Shown here: positions 1 to 8,479 of the stretch, one piece after another
How the letters are laid out: each line of letters opens with the position of its first letter
How positions within the stretch are numbered: the stretch's first letter is position 1
NCBI GenBank assembly: GCA_905616385.1
Contig: CAJQSS010000005.1
Span: 1-60,477 of the forward strand
DNA length: 60,477 nt
Reading direction: 5' to 3'
DNA from: an uncultured Candidatus Nitrosopumilus sp.
Lineage (GTDB): Archaea; Thermoproteota; Nitrososphaeria; Nitrososphaerales; Nitrosopumilaceae
Made by a program: the position numbers and the translations under genes
Notes under the pieces: model-generated
Databases searched by the model: none
Told to the model about the DNA's origin: nothing
Seen by the model: the letters and a program-made list of their open reading frames with translations, nothing else

Positions 1-116
1 TATGAAATAACCCCCCTATTTGGATTCAATTTTTGATAAACAATGAATAAAAAATAAAAAATTAGCGATGTTAGAAATTACGTTGCAACTATATATCAAA
101 AAAAGATGTAAATTTT

Positions 117-602
117 ATGGCACGTATGGGTCTAGTAATAGTAATTGGAGCAATAATTGGTTCAATGGTACTTGCAAATTACGTGTATACACAATATCAA
201 ACAAATTTCATCGAAATAAATGCAGGAGAACTTGTGGCGGTAGGACCAGTAGAATACACAGTTACATTTGAAGGTACACATGAAGGCAGTAAAGAAGTAA
301 AACCTGAAAATACATTTGTAAAAATTGGAATTACTGCAAAAAATACTGGTAGTGAAAAAACACTGCTATCAGGGGGGCAATTTTACCTAGTTGATCAAAA
401 AAATCAAAATCATAAAGCAGTTTTTGGTGAATTTACATCAAAAGATCTATGGTTAGAATGGTTAGAACCAAACAAACCCATTGAAGTTACAACTCAATTT
501 GACATTCCATTTGATGAAGATGTAAACTACAAAATCATCATCAGACCAACAAAAGAACAAGCAACAGTAGATACTGCATCAATTTGTTTAACAAATTGCT
601 GA
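117..602 (+). CDS. Membrane-anchored protein with DUF4352-like domain
   Basis: 161 aa. Residues 5-25 form one hydrophobic segment that could be a signal anchor; the rest is hydrophilic and predicted extracytoplasmic. The body, with an ITAKNTGSEKTLLSGGQFYLVDQ-type beta pattern (about residues 67-95), resembles the immunoglobulin-like DUF4352 family often found in archaeal and bacterial surface proteins. Two cysteines near the C-terminus (CLTNC) could form a disulfide. The start is an ATG a few bases after a short hydrophilic leader; no strong Shine-Dalgarno sequence is present. The precise role is unknown; family placement is by eye. Confidence 0.7.
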   Translation: MARMGLVIVIGAIIGSMVLANYVYTQYQTNFIEINAGELVAVGPVEYTVTFEGTHEGSKEVKPENTFVKIGITAKNTGSEKTLLSGGQFYLVDQKNQNHKAVFGEFTSKDLWLEWLEPNKPIEVTTQFDIPFDEDVNYKIIIRPTKEQATVDTASICLTNC

Positions 603-704
603 TCGATAAATTATAAAAAACAAAAAAAGTGTCAAATTTTATTATAACAAGCGTAGTATTGTATGACTTTTACCATATAACACTCACCATTTTTGAAAAA
701 AGTC

Positions 705-1100
705 ATGGCAGCATCTAAAGCCAAAAGAGCAGCAGCAGCAAAAAAAGCAGCAGCAACTCGAAAGAGAAATGCAGCAGCAAAAGCAGCAGCAGCACTAAAG
801 GCAGCAGCAACTCGTAAGAGAAGGGCAGCAGCAACTCGAAGGAAAAATGCAGGAAAGAAAGCAGCTCCAAAGAGAAAAGCAGCAAAACGCAAAGCCGCTC
901 CAAAACGAAAAGCAGCTAAAAAGAAAGCAGCTCCAAAGAGAAAAGCAGCAAAACGCAAAGCAGCTCCAAAGAGAAAATCTGCAGCAAAAAAAGCAGCTCC
1001 AAAGAGAAAGGCAGCTAAAAGGAAGGCAGCACCTAAACGTAAGGCTGCTTCTAAACGCAAAGCCGCTCCAAAGAGAAAGGCAGCTAAACGTAAACGTTAA
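705..1100 (+). CDS. Lys/Ala-rich histone H1-like protein
   Basis: 131 aa from the ATG at 705; a TTG at 693 would add four residues. The protein is almost entirely Ala, Lys, Arg and Pro. The first 45 residues are Ala-rich with KAAATRKR blocks, followed by many copies of a short AAPKRKAAKRK unit. This matches the tail of eukaryotic histone H1 and bacterial Hc1/AlgP-like DNA-binding proteins. It has no folded globular core, so the likely role is DNA or RNA compaction by charge. The repetitive DNA can expand or contract by slippage, so length probably varies between strains. The strand choice is clear because the opposite frame would give a nonsensical Ala/Phe-rich protein. Confidence 0.8.
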   Translation: MAASKAKRAAAAKKAAATRKRNAAAKAAAALKAAATRKRRAAATRRKNAGKKAAPKRKAAKRKAAPKRKAAKKKAAPKRKAAKRKAAPKRKSAAKKAAPKRKAAKRKAAPKRKAASKRKAAPKRKAAKRKR

Positions 1101-1147
1101 GCTGTCTATGCACCTTTTTTCTAATCTAGCATACTAAGTTTATTATG

Positions 1148-1169
1148 TTTCTAAATTCGAATTTAGAAA
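1148..1169. repeat. Perfect 22-bp palindrome between convergent genes
   Basis: The sequence reads identically on both strands, with half site TTTCTAAATTC. It lies between the 3' ends of the H1-like gene (plus strand) and the flavin-binding gene (minus strand). A transcript from either side could form a hairpin, so a bidirectional terminator or transcript-end stabiliser is plausible. A symmetric protein-binding site is the alternative. Confidence 0.6.
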
Positions 1170-1192
1170 TATAGTTAATCTTTACCCGTAAG

Positions 1193-1612
1193 TTAGTCAT
1201 TCATTTTCAATTCAGGTAAAACAAAAACTTTGTGTGGTTTAATTTTTAAAATAATTCTTTTCTCATCATCACGTTTAAACGGATAATGGCTACGGCCTAT
1301 GTATTGTTGAGTTAATTTATCAGCATGATGATATTCAATATCAGAAATTATTTCCACCACAGTTCCACGAATAGTTGTCATATCAAGAGGATTATCATTA
1401 GAAGTAACAGAAACAGCTACACGAGGATCACGTAAAATATTTTTATGTTTTACTCTACCTTCTGCAGTATTTACTAAAATGAATCCAGATTCATAATTTG
1501 CCCAAACTGGAGACAATTGAGGTGAACCATCTTTCATAATAGTTGCAATAAAAACAAGATTTTTTTCTGAAAATAATTTTATTACTTTTTCATCAATCAT
1601 GTCTTCATTCAT
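1193..1612 (-). CDS. Pyridoxamine 5'-phosphate oxidase-like (PPOX) F420/flavin-binding protein
   Basis: 139 aa. It is a split-barrel fold protein of the PPOX class F420-dependent family, which carries out F420- or FMN-linked reductions. Visible family signatures are the opening strand FIATIMKDGSPQLSPVWA (about residues 19-36), the second-strand pattern ILVNTAEGRVKHKNILRDPRVAVSV (about 46-70) and an IRGTVVEI strand. Length is typical. No neighbouring gene points to the substrate. Ammonia-oxidising archaea make F420, so F420 is the more likely cofactor, but this cannot be settled from sequence alone. Confidence 0.85.
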   Translation of the reverse strand: MNEDMIDEKVIKLFSEKNLVFIATIMKDGSPQLSPVWANYESGFILVNTAEGRVKHKNILRDPRVAVSVTSNDNPLDMTTIRGTVVEIISDIEYHHADKLTQQYIGRSHYPFKRDDEKRIILKIKPHKVFVLPELKMND

Positions 1613-1743
1613 CAGGTTTCATCAATAGAATATTGTTCAAATAATGTTTCAAAGTTAATTTCATCATATTTTTACTTGTTTTAATTCAAAATAACATTTA
1701 CTAATTGATCGCAATAAAGAAAAAATAGAATGCAAAATAAAAA

Positions 1744-2247
1744 TTATTTTGTATTAGATTTTTCAAGAACGTTAGTCATTGCTCTATTCATAATCTCCAT
1801 GACTAAGTATTGAGAATATTCTGCAGATTTTTTACCCTTTGATTTACTAGTTTTAGGTCCTAATGCTTTGAGAATTTTTTCAATTTTTATGGATGTATTA
1901 TCAATGATTTTTGAATATGTCGAATCAAAGTTTTCAGGAGTTTGAAAATCCAATAATTTTGTGGATGTACTATAAAATTTAGTAATTGCTCCTCTAGATT
2001 CCTCAATTCTTGCAATCTCAATCAATCCAGAATTTTTCAAAATTTCCAAATGATGTCTAACCGTAGTTAGTGCTTTTTTGAAACCATGTTTCTTCAATGA
2101 GACAGAAATTTGATCAGCAGATAATGATTGATGATATAGAATTTCAACAATTTTTGCACGTGCAGGGTCGTCAATTGCACGGGCGTGTCCAGTATTCGTA
2201 GTAACGGTACGATTTACTTTAATCTCTTTTTCTAATAATGTAGACAT
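1744..2247 (-). CDS. ArsR-like winged-helix transcriptional regulator
   Basis: 167 aa. The N-terminal half carries a winged helix: DPARAKIVEILYHQ, SADQISVSLKKHGFKKALTTVRHHLEILKNSGLI (about residues 27-76), followed by a wing containing RIEESRGAITKFYS. This is the ArsR/HTH_20 pattern, including the VRHHLEIL recognition helix. The C-terminal 80 residues are helical and may mediate dimerisation. I see no Cys pair typical of metal-sensing ArsR proteins, so the inducer is unknown. It is transcribed alone and flanked by gaps. Confidence 0.8.
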   Translation of the reverse strand: MSTLLEKEIKVNRTVTTNTGHARAIDDPARAKIVEILYHQSLSADQISVSLKKHGFKKALTTVRHHLEILKNSGLIEIARIEESRGAITKFYSTSTKLLDFQTPENFDSTYSKIIDNTSIKIEKILKALGPKTSKSKGKKSAEYSQYLVMEIMNRAMTNVLEKSNTK

Positions 2248-2603
2248 ACAAGACTAGATTTCAATCTGATCTAAAAGATCCTTGTATCATATTTTTTTGT
2301 CTATTCGCATCAATTTTTGTCTACTTTGATAAACATAGTACCGCTATGAAAAATAGATAATTGGATACAATGAATTTAGTAGTATATCTAATAATAGTAG
2401 TAGCACTATTAGAAATATAGTTTAGATATCAAATAAGTGATAGCAGTAATAAAATTATTGTAACAGTTTCAAAAATATAAAAAAATGAAATTTCTAAAAC
2501 ATGCATTGGCAAATTTATCACACATAGGGCATTATTGAAAATATGTAAAGTATGATTCGAGTTGAAAGTTAACTAATAGTCAACATTATGTATAGAATTT
2601 AAA
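2248..2603. other. 356-bp intergenic region with no convincing gene
   Basis: This AT-rich gap separates the ArsR-like gene and purC, both on the minus strand, so it holds the purC 3' flank and the regulator's promoter. I found no tRNA, no long inverted repeat and no C/D-box RNA. The only open frame of note is a 16-codon hydrophobic one on the plus strand near 2370-2420, too short to call. Confidence 0.5.
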
Positions 2604-3428
2604 TTAAAAAGATTGTCCAGTTAATTTTTCATATGCAATGACATATCGTTCAGTAATTGTTTCAATGATTTCAGATGGAATTTGAGGTGCAGTGGGTTCC
2701 TTCCCTTCATTTCTTTCATTCTCAAACTGTTTTTGATAACCATTAGTAGTCAACCAATCACGTAAAATTTGTTTATCATAAGATTCTTGAATTTTTCCAA
2801 CAGCAAACGAGTCTTTTGGCCATAACCTATATTCATCAGGACCAATTGAATCACCTAAAACAATTTCACCATCTAAAATTCCAAATTCTAATTTTAGATC
2901 AGCCAAAATAAAACCAACACTATTAGCAATGGTTGCCATTTGATTATAGATATCAATTGATGTTTTTTCCAACCAATGGTATTGTTCTTCAGAAACTAAA
3001 TTCATCTCTAAAGCTTTTACTTTGTCAACAGGAATATCATGTTCAGATTTAGTAGTAGGATCAAATAGTGGCTTAGTTAATTTTGCTGCAAGAGTTGTAT
3101 CAGTATTTTCAGGTAATTGTATAAAACCATCTTTCCATCTACCAATCAAACTTCCATAAAAATAACCTCTAACTATACATTCCATAGGAATCATTTTCAT
3201 TTTTTTAACTAAAATTTTAGTATTAGATTCACGCGATATGAAATGATTTGGAACATCCAGTTTATTGAACCAAAATTCTGCAAATCGACATAAAACTTCA
3301 CCCTTTTTTGGAATATCCTGACTAAATTTTACATCATAAGCAGAAACTCTATCAGAAAATTGGAAAAGTAGTGAATTTACATCCACATCATAAAGATCCT
3401 TTACTTTTCCACTAGTTAGAAACTTCAA
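2604..3428 (-). CDS. purC: SAICAR synthetase
   Basis: 274 aa. Phosphoribosylaminoimidazole-succinocarboxamide synthase joins aspartate to CAIR using ATP in de novo purine synthesis. The protein opens with LTSGKVKDLYDVD (nucleotide-binding strand). It contains RFAEFWFNKL and IPMECIVRGYFYGS (about residues 80-93), and later ADLKLEFG and GDSIGPDEYRLW (about 176-205), all PurC hallmarks. Length fits the family. It is the last gene of a minus-strand purine cluster, separated from purF by a DUF427 gene. No regulatory site is obvious. Confidence 0.97.
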   Translation of the reverse strand: MKFLTSGKVKDLYDVDVNSLLFQFSDRVSAYDVKFSQDIPKKGEVLCRFAEFWFNKLDVPNHFISRESNTKILVKKMKMIPMECIVRGYFYGSLIGRWKDGFIQLPENTDTTLAAKLTKPLFDPTTKSEHDIPVDKVKALEMNLVSEEQYHWLEKTSIDIYNQMATIANSVGFILADLKLEFGILDGEIVLGDSIGPDEYRLWPKDSFAVGKIQESYDKQILRDWLTTNGYQKQFENERNEGKEPTAPQIPSEIIETITERYVIAYEKLTGQSF

Positions 3429-3491
3429 TTAATTATATTGAATTTTAATAGAATTTAACTGATAGGAAAATAAAGTAGAAAAAATAGGAAT

Positions 3492-3770
3492 TTACTGGAT
3501 ATCGATACCATTCCAAAATGCTACCATTCCTTTTATCTTAGAAGCAGCATCATTTGGTTCAGCATAATACCATGCACAGTCCTTGTTGGTTTTTCCATCA
3601 ACAGTTACAGAGTAATAATTAGCCTTTCCTTTCCAACCACAAACAGTAGTTAGTTCAGTTTTTACAAAATATTCAGATTTTAGGGAATCAAATGGAAAAT
3701 AATGATTACCATCAATAATTTCAGTGGAATTACTTTCAGCAATTACAACATTATTCCACATAGCTTTCAT
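3492..3770 (-). CDS. DUF427 domain protein
   Basis: 92 aa. The whole protein is one DUF427 domain, a small beta-barrel family of unknown function. Signatures are MWNNVVIAES near the start, the central HYFPFDSLKSEYF and CGWKGKANYYSV (about residues 23-53), and the closing AWYYAEPNDAASKIKGMVAFW. It sits between purC and purF in the same direction, so it may be co-transcribed with purine genes, but nothing known ties the family to purine synthesis. Confidence 0.85.
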   Translation of the reverse strand: MKAMWNNVVIAESNSTEIIDGNHYFPFDSLKSEYFVKTELTTVCGWKGKANYYSVTVDGKTNKDCAWYYAEPNDAASKIKGMVAFWNGIDIQ

Positions 3771-3811
3771 ATTATTATGCTAATTCAAACCATATTTAAT
3801 TAAATCTTAAA

Positions 3812-5254
3812 CTAGATTTTTGCTTTTACTTGTTCACGTTTGGTAAAATCAGGTTTAATTCCAAGTGAATCATAATTTCCAGAGGAACACGTAAAGCACA
3901 TAGAGTCCTTTGGCATTCCTACTGCATCAGCAAGATTTTCAGCATCATTGTATCCCAAAAAGTCAACTCCAATACTTTTTCTAACCATTTCAGTAATCTC
4001 ATCAATACTCATATCTTTACCATTAGTGAATGTTGCAAGTTCTTCTTGAGAAGGGAAATCAATTCCAGCATAACAAGGGTAATTAATTTGAGGATAAGTA
4101 ATCAACATGCTAATTTTTTTAGCACCAGCACGACGTAGTGCTTTGATTATAGCTTTAGAACTAGTACCTCTAACTAAACTGTCGTCAATAACTACAACAT
4201 GTTTGTCACGAATTATTTCACTAATTGGAATAATCCAACGATTAATCTCCACTCTATCACTTTGATGAGGTTCAATGAAACTTCTCAATGGGCCTTTCTT
4301 GCTATATCTATCTTTGAGTAGTCCTTCATCAAAAGATACTCCCAGTTCTTGGGCATAACCAAGTGCGGCAGGTCTTGCAGAATCAGGCACAGGTATTACT
4401 AAATCAGCATCATTAATGGGAAATTTCTTTGCCATAAATCGCCCAATATTTTTCCTTGAAACGTAAATGTTGTGTCCTTCCATGTTACTTGATGGATGTG
4501 CAAAATATGTGAATTCAAATGAGCAATGTGCTCTAGATTTATCATCTGAAAATTTTTCAGTTTCAATTCCATTTTTACTTAATTTAATTAATTCACCTGG
4601 AACTACATCTCTTTGAAGAGTAGCACCAACTGCAGTAACAGCAGCAGACTCAGAAGTTACAATGTAAGTATCATCAGATTCTTTATGTCCTAAAACCATT
4701 GGACGAAAGCCCTTTGGGTCTCGTGCAGCATACACAGAATTATCATCAGAAATAAAAGTAAAGCAGTATGATCCAACCATCTCATTTTTTAAAATTGAAA
4801 GCGCTTTTCCCATTTCACCATTTTCAGAAATTAATGAAACTAATCTTTGTGCAGCAACTAAAGTATCACTTGCATTTTGAGGAGTAAAAGAGCACCCACC
4901 AACTAAATTAGATAATTCTTGAGCATTAGCAATTGTTCCATTATGTGCAATACAAAGATCTTTCACTTTGAGGGGTTGTGCATTTTCTAATGTACTAGTT
5001 CCCATTGTTGAATATCTCACATGTCCTATAACACAAGGAGAGGAATATTCTTGTGCAATTTTTTTAAATTCTGATGATGAATGTGAAACTAGTCCTATTT
5101 TCTTAAATGGAGTTTTATTTGGAACTGCAAATCCCCAAGCTTCTTGACCTCTATGTTGTAAAGCACGTAATGCATCAAAAACCATTGGAACAACATTCTT
5201 TCCAGAAAGACTGTAAATTCCTACAACACCACAATTTTCTTTTACTTTAGGCAT
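3812..5254 (-). CDS. purF: Amidophosphoribosyltransferase
   Basis: 480 aa. It catalyses the first committed step of purine synthesis, transferring ammonia from glutamine to PRPP. After a seven-residue propeptide the Ntn-hydrolase nucleophile is Cys8 (CGVVGIYS). The glutaminase domain shows ALQHRGQEAWG and GHVRYSTMG. The PRPP loop is VVVIDDSLVRGTSS (about residue 355). Cysteines in AHCSFEF, YPCYAGID and CFTC match the four ligands of the Bacillus-type enzyme, so an Fe-S cluster and an O2-sensitive enzyme are expected. Its start overlaps the purL stop by 8 bp, suggesting translational coupling. Confidence 0.97.
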   Translation of the reverse strand: MPKVKENCGVVGIYSLSGKNVVPMVFDALRALQHRGQEAWGFAVPNKTPFKKIGLVSHSSSEFKKIAQEYSSPCVIGHVRYSTMGTSTLENAQPLKVKDLCIAHNGTIANAQELSNLVGGCSFTPQNASDTLVAAQRLVSLISENGEMGKALSILKNEMVGSYCFTFISDDNSVYAARDPKGFRPMVLGHKESDDTYIVTSESAAVTAVGATLQRDVVPGELIKLSKNGIETEKFSDDKSRAHCSFEFTYFAHPSSNMEGHNIYVSRKNIGRFMAKKFPINDADLVIPVPDSARPAALGYAQELGVSFDEGLLKDRYSKKGPLRSFIEPHQSDRVEINRWIIPISEIIRDKHVVVIDDSLVRGTSSKAIIKALRRAGAKKISMLITYPQINYPCYAGIDFPSQEELATFTNGKDMSIDEITEMVRKSIGVDFLGYNDAENLADAVGMPKDSMCFTCSSGNYDSLGIKPDFTKREQVKAKI

Positions 5255-7412
5255 GCATTACCATCTCCTTTAACGAATTTAACCAAGTTTTTTGTGCCTT
5301 ATCAACGCTTAGATCAAGGATAGGTTTAGAATCAGCAGTAAATTGTATTGACTCTCCACCAAATTCACCAATAGTTTTGAATGAGACATTATGTTTTTTT
5401 AATAATTCTTCTAAATTTTGAAGATTTTTCTTCTCAAAAGTTACTAAATATCTAGAATGGCTTTCAGAAAATAAAATTTTGTCATTATCTAATTTATCAC
5501 CAGGGACATTTTCCAAAGACACAGTACAACCAATTAGATTGGTCATACAAAGTTCAGAAACTGCTACTGCCAATCCACCTTTTGAACAATCATGTGCAGA
5601 TTTAATTAATTCAGTTTTAATAATTTCCAATACAGCATTCATATTTTTCTTAGAGTCTGAAAAATCAACAACAGGACATTTACCTCCAATGAATTTATGA
5701 ATATATTCAGAATATTCAGAACCACCCAACTCATCTTTAGTATTACCAATCATGATTAAACAATCACCAGAATTAATTTTTTGAATCCTCAAAGGTGTCT
5801 TATCAATTAATCCAAGTACTCCAATTACAGGTGTTGGTTTAATCGAGCCTTTTGGAGTTTCATTATACAAACTAACTTTACCACCAATACAAGGAATTTC
5901 AAAGTCTTTTGCAAAATCAGTTAAACCCTTCAATGATTCTAAAAAGGTCCAGAAAATTTCAGGGTCTTTGGGATTTCCAAATTGAAGATGATCAAGCATT
6001 CCAATAGGTTTTGCTCCTGTACACACAACATTTCGACAGGCTTCCTCAAAACAACCAATTGCACCTTCACGTGGATTGATGTAACATTGTTTAGGATTTC
6101 CATCAATCTTAATTGAAAGAAATTTACCATTATCTAGCCTCAAAACAGATGCATCATAACCGGGTTTAACTACAGTTCGAATTCCTACCTCATGATCATA
6201 TTGTCCATAAACCCAAATTTTGCTTGCAATATTAGGAGAAGCAAGTAGTATTAGCATTACTTCAGAATAATCAGATAGCAAGGGGAAAGATTTTGTATTT
6301 TCAATATTTTCTAAATAAATTGGTTTTTTTGAAGGTAAATCAAGAAGAGTAGCATTTGCAACAATGTCTGTAGAAATATTTGCAATTGTTTTTCCACTTT
6401 TTTTAACATGCATTTTATTATCAAATGTAACATGACCAATTACAGAGCAATCAATTCTAAATTTTTTACAAATATCTTGTAATTTAATTAATTTCTCACT
6501 ATCAGTAACAATCAACATTCTTTCTTGAGATTCAGATATCATTATTTCATCAGAATGCATATCAGATTCACGAGTGTGAACTTTATCAACATCCATTTCA
6601 ATTCCAATATCCAAAGAATCGGCAGTTTCAGATACTGCACAAGACAATCCACCACCACCAAGATCTTTCATAGCATGAATTAATTTTTCATTTCTAGCTT
6701 CCAAAATTGCTTCAATGATTAATTTTTCAATAAAAGGATCAGGAATTTGAACTGCAGAACGATCTTCAGATTCTAAAGAATCAGAAGCAAATTGAGAACC
6801 TCCAATTCCATCTCTACCTGTTGCTCCTCCCAGTAACACCACCAAATCACCTTTTTTTGCATGATTTTTAATTAGATTTTCTTTTTTACCAAATCCAATC
6901 GCTGCAACATCTACCATTGCATAATTTGTATAGCACTCATCAAATTCTACTTCCCCGCCAACAGTGGGGATACCCAAACAATTACCATAATCTGCAATTC
7001 CAGTAACAGCATTTTTAAAAAGCCATTTTGCATGTTGATCTTTTTCAATATCACCAAAACGTAATCCATCTAAAAGTGCAATAGGACGAGTGCCAGCAGA
7101 TAAAATATCTCTAATTACGCCACCAACTCCAGTTGCAGCTCCACCATATGGTTCGACAGCAGAAGGATGATTATGGCTTTCAATGTGTGCAGTTATGACA
7201 TATCCATCACCCACATCTAAAACTCCAGAATCATATCCTTTTTCCTTTATTACTAAAGGACCATCCATAGGCAACATTTTGAGATGTTTTTTAGATGATT
7301 TGTAAGAGCAGTGTTCAGACCATTCAGCAGCTACAATTTGTAATTCAGTAGAAGTGGGTTCTCTACCAATTTTTGATTTTAATTCCTCTAATTCATGGGA
7401 TTCTAGATTCAA
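5247..7412 (-). CDS. purL: FGAM synthase subunit II
   Basis: 721 aa. This is the ATP-dependent synthetase subunit of the three-part PurS-PurQ-PurL formylglycinamidine ribonucleotide synthase. The length matches the small PurL type. Visible motifs are EWSEHCSYKSS near residue 30, ESHNHPSAVEPYGGAATGVGG (about 78-98), LLGGATGRDGIGG and the central DLGGGGLSCAVSE. A second half-domain contains VKPGYDASVLRLDNGKF and HDCSKGGLAVAVSE. It overlaps purQ upstream by 4 bp and purF downstream by 8 bp, so the three genes form one tightly packed operon. Confidence 0.97.
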   Translation of the reverse strand: MNLESHELEELKSKIGREPTSTELQIVAAEWSEHCSYKSSKKHLKMLPMDGPLVIKEKGYDSGVLDVGDGYVITAHIESHNHPSAVEPYGGAATGVGGVIRDILSAGTRPIALLDGLRFGDIEKDQHAKWLFKNAVTGIADYGNCLGIPTVGGEVEFDECYTNYAMVDVAAIGFGKKENLIKNHAKKGDLVVLLGGATGRDGIGGSQFASDSLESEDRSAVQIPDPFIEKLIIEAILEARNEKLIHAMKDLGGGGLSCAVSETADSLDIGIEMDVDKVHTRESDMHSDEIMISESQERMLIVTDSEKLIKLQDICKKFRIDCSVIGHVTFDNKMHVKKSGKTIANISTDIVANATLLDLPSKKPIYLENIENTKSFPLLSDYSEVMLILLASPNIASKIWVYGQYDHEVGIRTVVKPGYDASVLRLDNGKFLSIKIDGNPKQCYINPREGAIGCFEEACRNVVCTGAKPIGMLDHLQFGNPKDPEIFWTFLESLKGLTDFAKDFEIPCIGGKVSLYNETPKGSIKPTPVIGVLGLIDKTPLRIQKINSGDCLIMIGNTKDELGGSEYSEYIHKFIGGKCPVVDFSDSKKNMNAVLEIIKTELIKSAHDCSKGGLAVAVSELCMTNLIGCTVSLENVPGDKLDNDKILFSESHSRYLVTFEKKNLQNLEELLKKHNVSFKTIGEFGGESIQFTADSKPILDLSVDKAQKTWLNSLKEMVMHA

Positions 7413-8089
7413 TTATTAACACCCATTTTTTTTAGTAGTGATTCAAAAATTAATGATGAGGGTTTATTATCGTGAGGATTTATTTCGGATTCAACAGCTC
7501 TTTCAGGATGAGGCATCATGCCAACAATATTTCCATCATCGTTACAAACACCAGCAATTTGATTGGAAGAGCCATTTACAACTTGATCATATTTGAAAAC
7601 AATTTGATTTTTTCTTTCAAGTTGGTCTAAAGTTTCATCATCTACAAAATAACGTCCTTCACCATTTGCAATAGGAATTGGAATTTTTTGATTTAATTCA
7701 AATTGATTTGTAAATGGAGTTTTATTATTTTCAACTGTTAGATTAGTCCACTCACACATAAAATTAAGAGAATCATTTTTGAGTAAAACACCTGGAAGTA
7801 ATCCAGATTCTACAAGAATTTGAAATCCATTACATACACCCAAAATAGGAATTCCTTTTTCAGATATTTTTTTAATATCTTGAATGATTGGACTGTGGGC
7901 AGCTATTACCCCGGCTCTAAGTCTATCACCATAGGAGAATCCCCCCGGTAAAACCACAGCATCAAGATTTTCAGGAAGAGGCTTAGCATGCCAACAATAA
8001 TGAGCATTTAGATTAAAGACATCAGATAATACGTGAAACATATCGCGATCACAGTTACTTCCTGGGAAAACTACAACTCCAACATTCAC
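7409..8089 (-). CDS. purQ: FGAM synthase subunit I (glutaminase)
   Basis: 226 aa. This class I glutamine amidotransferase feeds ammonia to PurL. The opening is VGVVVFPGSNCDRDM. The oxyanion segment is LPGGFSYGDRLRAG, the catalytic nucleophile is Cys86 in GVCNGFQ, and the His/Glu of the triad are in MPHPERAVE near residue 200. Length is normal. The stop overlaps the purL start (ATGA-type overlap of 4 bp), and purS lies about 70 bp upstream. Together with PurS and PurL it completes the complex. Confidence 0.97.
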   Translation of the reverse strand: MNVGVVVFPGSNCDRDMFHVLSDVFNLNAHYCWHAKPLPENLDAVVLPGGFSYGDRLRAGVIAAHSPIIQDIKKISEKGIPILGVCNGFQILVESGLLPGVLLKNDSLNFMCEWTNLTVENNKTPFTNQFELNQKIPIPIANGEGRYFVDDETLDQLERKNQIVFKYDQVVNGSSNQIAGVCNDDGNIVGMMPHPERAVESEINPHDNKPSSLIFESLLKKMGVNN

Positions 8090-8161
8090 AATTATTTTTA
8101 GATTCAGAGTTATTTAATTTGAGCCAGTCAGATACAAATTTTATTAGAATTGTCAGTCAAG

Positions 8162-8431
8162 TTAAGCATCAAATGCATCTATTGTAACTACACTGACCAT
8201 GGGATTGTAAATACGTAATTCATCACAAATTTCCCGAACCTTTGATTGTGCCGATTCTTTATTGTTTTCAGTAATTGTGAATTTTAACATTTTTGCAGTA
8301 TTAATTTTAGATACATTTTGGTGAGTTCCCTTTAACACTAAATCATTCAAAATTGTTTTTCCTTCAGGATCACTAATTCCAGGTTTATTTTCTATCGTAA
8401 CATGGACACAATAATCAACCATTATGATCAA
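8162..8431 (-). CDS. purS: FGAM synthase subunit PurS
   Basis: 89 aa; an internal ATG at 8422 (MVDYCVHVTI) is an equally good start. PurS is a small structural subunit that bridges PurQ and PurL and helps channel ammonia. The features are the DYCVHVTIENKPGISDPEGKTI N-terminus, the central VSKINTAKMLKFTI strand and the end CDELRIYNPMVSVVTID, all typical of PurS. It is the first gene of the purSQLF cluster, so the operon promoter should lie in the 48 bp upstream. Confidence 0.93.
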   Translation of the reverse strand: MIIMVDYCVHVTIENKPGISDPEGKTILNDLVLKGTHQNVSKINTAKMLKFTITENNKESAQSKVREICDELRIYNPMVSVVTIDAFDA

Positions 8432-8479
8432 TAAATTAGAATAGTGGTTAATCTATCTTCCGAATAATTTTATTGTATA

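Noticed and set aside
632-1060. Long minus-strand Ala/Phe-rich frame
   Set aside because: It is the mirror of the Lys/Ala-rich repeat gene; its composition is an artefact of the GCA/AAG repeats.
1613-1743. ATGATGA and TTGATGA motifs on the minus strand upstream of the PPOX gene
   Set aside because: D boxes are missing or wrongly spaced, so a C/D-box RNA is not supported.
2370-2420. 16-codon hydrophobic frame MNLVVYLIIVVALLEI
   Set aside because: Too short and without context; it may be a chance AT-rich frame.
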